A stretch of 64,000 nucleotides of DNA from Flavobacterium limi. Lineage in GTDB: Bacteria > Bacteroidota > Bacteroidia > Flavobacteriales > Flavobacteriaceae. The translations under genes and the position numbers were made by a program. Numbering within the stretch: the stretch's first letter is position 1; every line of letters starts with the position of its first letter. The DNA lies in the NCBI RefSeq assembly GCF_010645075.1, contig NZ_JAADZV010000001.1, forward strand, positions 372,001 to 436,000, given 5' to 3'. Below, piece by piece: positions 61,029 through 64,000 of the stretch. The notes below the pieces were generated by a model. The model saw nothing but the letters and a program-made list of their open reading frames with translations. It was not told the origin of the DNA and made no database searches.

Positions 61029-61922
61029 ATGAAAAAATTATCATATTATTTGCTTTTAGTACTTGCTTTTAGCCAGGTACAGGCACAGAAAGATTTTCAG
61101 GGAATGGCTGTTTATGAGTCAAAAACACAGGCACCTAAATTTGATGGAATGCGCGGAGGCAACCGCGATATCACACCTGAAATGCAGAAAAGCATGGAAG
61201 AAAGAATGAAGAAGATGTTAGAAAAAACATTTATTTTAAACTTCGACAAATCGGCATCTATATATAAGGAAGAAGAAAAACTGGAAGCCCCAGGGCAGCA
61301 AGGAGGAGGAGGTTTTCGTATGATGTTCGGTTCGCTTACCGGAGGCGGTGGCACTTTTTACAAAGATGTAAAAACAAAATCCTATACTATCGATAAGGAA
61401 TTTATGGGCAAAGAATTTCTTGTTGTTGATTCTCTTCCAAAATTAAACTGGAAATTAGAACAGGAAACCAAACAAATTGGAGGTTATAACTGTTTCAAAG
61501 CAACAGCGGTAAAAGCACCGAGCAAAACCGATTTCAGAAACTTCGGACCTAAAAATAATGATGACAAGAAGGATGAAACTAAAAAGTCCTCAGGTGATAC
61601 AAAGACCAATTTTGCTGATAATTTTGAAATGCCAAAAGAAATTATAGTAACGGCCTGGTATACGCCGGAGATTCCGGTAAATCAGGGGCCAGAAAACTAT
61701 TGGGGACTTCCTGGCCTGATTTTAGAAATCAATGATGGAACAACGACTATTTTATGTTCGAAAGTTGTTTTGAATACGAAGGATAAAGTAGAAATAAAAC
61801 CTTCCAAAAAAGGAAAAGTAGTTTCTCAGAAAGAATATGATGAAACGGTTATTAAGAAAATGGAAGAATTTAGGGAAATGAATCGCGGCCGTGCTGGCGG
61901 ACCGCCTGCAATGGGGAGATAG
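61029..61922 (+). CDS. GLPGLI family protein
   Basis: A 297-residue exported protein with signal peptide (1-19, VQAQ) and the defining motif NYWGLPGLILEI near residue 225. Glycine- and methionine-rich stretch GQQGGGGFRMMFGSLTGGG at about 95-115, and a Lys/Asp-rich loop before the motif. Function unknown; such genes are very often followed, as here, by an outer-membrane receptor with a carboxypeptidase-like domain (39 bp downstream). Confidence 0.9.
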   Translation: MKKLSYYLLLVLAFSQVQAQKDFQGMAVYESKTQAPKFDGMRGGNRDITPEMQKSMEERMKKMLEKTFILNFDKSASIYKEEEKLEAPGQQGGGGFRMMFGSLTGGGGTFYKDVKTKSYTIDKEFMGKEFLVVDSLPKLNWKLEQETKQIGGYNCFKATAVKAPSKTDFRNFGPKNNDDKKDETKKSSGDTKTNFADNFEMPKEIIVTAWYTPEIPVNQGPENYWGLPGLILEINDGTTTILCSKVVLNTKDKVEIKPSKKGKVVSQKEYDETVIKKMEEFREMNRGRAGGPPAMGR

Positions 61923-61961
61923 ACTTCTAAAAAATCTTTATATATTAAACCTTTTCTTTTG

Positions 61962-64000
61962 ATGAAAAAAATAGTTCTGTTTTTCACTTTTTTAATGACT
62001 TCTTTTTCTTTTGCACAAAGTGTTCGCCTGGATGGATTCATTCAGGATGACCAGAAAAATCCGCTGGAAATGGCTAATATTATGGCCATTAATAATGGTA
62101 CAAAAGCAATGGACTCCTACGGAATTACCAACGATAAAGGAAAGTTTCAGCTCACTTTAAAACCAAATACTGCTTATACAATTAAGGTCAGTTATCTGGG
62201 AATGAAATCTAAAGAAATTGCTTTATCTACAAAATCTGAAAACATGACCCAGAATATTGTTATGGATGGTGTTGGAATTGAACTTGAAGGAGTTGAAATC
62301 GTGCGTGAAATGCCGGTTTCTATAAAAGGTGACACCATTGTGTATAATGCAGATTCTTTTAAATCCGGAACTGAGAGAAAACTGGAAGATGTTCTTAAAA
62401 AACTACCCGGAGTTGAGGTAAATGCCGATGGAGAAATTGAAGTAGAAGGGAAGAAGGTGAGTAAATTAATGGTTGAAGGCAAAGATTTTTTTGACGGGGA
62501 CACCAAATTAGGAGTGAAAAACATTCCTGCTGATGCAATTGATAAAGTTCAGGTTTTACGAAATTATAACGAAGTCAGCGCATTAAAAGGTCTAGAAAAC
62601 GATCAGGATAATGTAGCTATGAATATTAAACTGAAAGAAGGAAAAAAGAACTTCTGGTTTGGTGATGTTACAGCAGGAACAGGGGTTGCAGAACTCGACA
62701 GCCGTTATGTAATCAATCCGAAATTGTTTTATTATAGTCCAAAGTATAGCATCAATTTAATTACAAATTTTAATAATATCGGAGAATTACCAATGACAGC
62801 GCAGGACTATTTTAAGTTCACAGGCGGTTTTAGAAATATGATGAAAAAGGGAGGGAGCAATTTTAATATTTCTTCTAATGATGTCGGGATTTCGCTTTTA
62901 AGAAATAATCGGGCGAAAGAAATTGAAACGAAATTCGGTGCAACAAACTTCGCTTATTCAGTAAATAAAGTCTGGAATATAAGTGGTTTCGGAATTCTTT
63001 CGACTTCAAAAACAGATTTAGAAACAAAATCTCAAACCACAATTTTAGACTCCGGAGATCAGCAGAGACGTGAAGAAAAAACACATCAAAAAAATAATTT
63101 AGGTCTTTTTAAATTAAGTTCGACTTATAAACCAAGCGATAAATTTCAATTCGACTACGATATTTTAACCAAGCTGACAAAACAGAATGAAGGTACAGAT
63201 TTACTGCGTGAATCAGTTGTAAATGATATTTCTGATGTTGAAACAATTTTAACAACTAAAAAACAGGATCCAACTTCTATAAATCAAAATTTGAGTTTGT
63301 ATTATACACAAAGCGACAAAAATATATTTGCTTTCGAAATGCAGCATTTATATCAGGATGAAAATCCTTTTTACAATGCAAATCTGCGCACGCAGCCTTT
63401 TGATTTATTAGGTTATACTTCAGGCCAGCAAAGAAATGATTTGAATCAGGACCGTTTTGTAAAAACAAATAAAATAGATGCAAAACTGGATTACTATTAT
63501 ATGGTAACGCCAAAAAGCAACATCAATATAACGTTAGGAAATACATATTCTTACCAAAATTTTAACTCTCATATTTTTCAGATTCTGGATAACGGAAATA
63601 AAAATGATTTAAATGATCCATCAAATAATAATGATGTAAATTATAATTTTAATGATACGTTTTTAGGTTTTCATTATAAGATTTTAGCCGGAAAATTTAC
63701 GTTGACGCCCGGTGTTAGCCTGCATTCATACACAATGACAAACACACAATCAGGAACAGATCATTCACAGAATTTCACAAAAGTGTTACCTGATTTTTTT
63801 GCTCTTTATCAAATAAAAAAATCAGAAACGCTGACTTATAATTTCTCTTTGACTAATGATTTTACAGACATCAATCAATTAGCAGAAGGTTATATTCTGT
63901 CAGATTACAGCAGTTTATTTAGAGGAAATCGTACTCTGGAAAATGCTACTTCACAAGTACATTCATTGCGCTATTTTAAATATAATATGTTTAATTTTGA
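61962..64000 (+). CDS. TonB-receptor-like outer-membrane protein, C-terminus outside window
   Basis: Starts at ATG 61962 (MKKIVLFFTFLMTSFSFAQ) and stays open to the window end: 679 codons seen, more beyond. Signal peptide (1-19), carboxypeptidase-like regulatory domain (about 22-100; LDGFIQDDQKNPLEMANIM), a plug-like domain with KKLPGVEVNADGEIEVEG and LMVEGKDFFDGDTKLG, and a barrel. This matches the outer-membrane beta-barrel family linked to GLPGLI proteins. It lacks an obvious TonB box. Role unknown; the pair may act in nutrient or peptide uptake. Confidence 0.85.
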   Translation, partial: MKKIVLFFTFLMTSFSFAQSVRLDGFIQDDQKNPLEMANIMAINNGTKAMDSYGITNDKGKFQLTLKPNTAYTIKVSYLGMKSKEIALSTKSENMTQNIVMDGVGIELEGVEIVREMPVSIKGDTIVYNADSFKSGTERKLEDVLKKLPGVEVNADGEIEVEGKKVSKLMVEGKDFFDGDTKLGVKNIPADAIDKVQVLRNYNEVSALKGLENDQDNVAMNIKLKEGKKNFWFGDVTAGTGVAELDSRYVINPKLFYYSPKYSINLITNFNNIGELPMTAQDYFKFTGGFRNMMKKGGSNFNISSNDVGISLLRNNRAKEIETKFGATNFAYSVNKVWNISGFGILSTSKTDLETKSQTTILDSGDQQRREEKTHQKNNLGLFKLSSTYKPSDKFQFDYDILTKLTKQNEGTDLLRESVVNDISDVETILTTKKQDPTSINQNLSLYYTQSDKNIFAFEMQHLYQDENPFYNANLRTQPFDLLGYTSGQQRNDLNQDRFVKTNKIDAKLDYYYMVTPKSNINITLGNTYSYQNFNSHIFQILDNGNKNDLNDPSNNNDVNYNFNDTFLGFHYKILAGKFTLTPGVSLHSYTMTNTQSGTDHSQNFTKVLPDFFALYQIKKSETLTYNFSLTNDFTDINQLAEGYILSDYSSLFRGNRTLENATSQVHSLRYFKYNMFNF

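Noticed and set aside
1..64000. CRISPR arrays, tRNA or rRNA genes, insertion sequences, prophage
   Set aside because: No regular direct-repeat/spacer array, cloverleaf, transposase or integrase was recognised on either strand in a visual reading.

Overview
The window is a piece of chromosome from a member of the Bacteroidota, most likely the genus Flavobacterium. The evidence is the strong A+T bias, the lack of Shine-Dalgarno signals, TAnnTTTG-type -7 boxes, occasional TTG starts, and gene families typical of that group: XrtF, PorT/SprT, TamL, SusC/SusD, GLPGLI and DUF5686 proteins. No tRNA, rRNA, CRISPR array, insertion sequence, integrase or prophage was found. It looks like core chromosome with a few accessory loci.

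Layout. 1-4.2 kb: start of a GAF-domain gene, the exosortase XrtF with its partner membrane protein, and a three-gene thiol-rich metal locus (HYC_CC_PP protein, TonB receptor, CxxC metallochaperone). 4.3-15 kb: DedA, DUF456 and other membrane proteins, a glycosyltransferase with a UPF0104-type membrane protein, ruvC, hemW, a cyclase-family hydrolase, DUF4421, GNAT, DUF4260, MmcQ and PH-domain proteins. 15-20.8 kb: the elongasome cluster mreB-mreC-mreD-mrdA-rodA. 20.9-29.2 kb: purH, an orphan MacB-type permease, a lipoprotein gene broken by one stop codon, accD, fbaA and tamL. 29.2-36.8 kb: an rRNA methyltransferase, ubiE-porT, folA, thyA, a bifunctional nuclease and etfBA. 37-45 kb: pdhB, a DUF5686 protein, a 3-methyladenine glycosylase, and soluble and membrane pyrophosphatases side by side. 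45-46.1 kb: a two-gene cassette in which a Panacea (SocA/DUF4065) domain protein precedes a small unknown protein, a candidate toxin-antitoxin pair. 46.2-59.3 kb: a polysaccharide utilisation locus (SusC, SusD, GH30, EEP-family protein, GH3) with a divergent membrane-spanning LuxR-type regulator. 59.4-64 kb: deoxynucleoside kinase, a secreted repeat-like protein, a GLPGLI protein and a truncated outer-membrane receptor.

How genes work together. The PUL probably imports and cleaves a beta-glucan: SusCD take up oligosaccharides, GH30 and GH3 cleave them, and the divergent regulator presumably senses products. The divergent intergenic region holds a perfect 16-bp direct repeat spaced 33 bp start to start, placed just upstream of the susC promoter, which is a strong operator candidate. 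The mre-mrd-rodA genes form one cell-elongation unit. UbiE feeds menaquinone synthesis and is cotranscribed with the type IX secretion protein PorT.

The observations most worth following up are the Panacea cassette, the direct-repeat operator, a dispersed hairpin element present twice with compensatory stem changes, the lipoprotein gene with a single in-frame stop, an AccD that has lost all four zinc-ribbon cysteines, and a membrane pyrophosphatase with a cysteine-rich C-terminal tail of about 100 residues. All family assignments come from reading translated sequence and motif recall; no database search was run.
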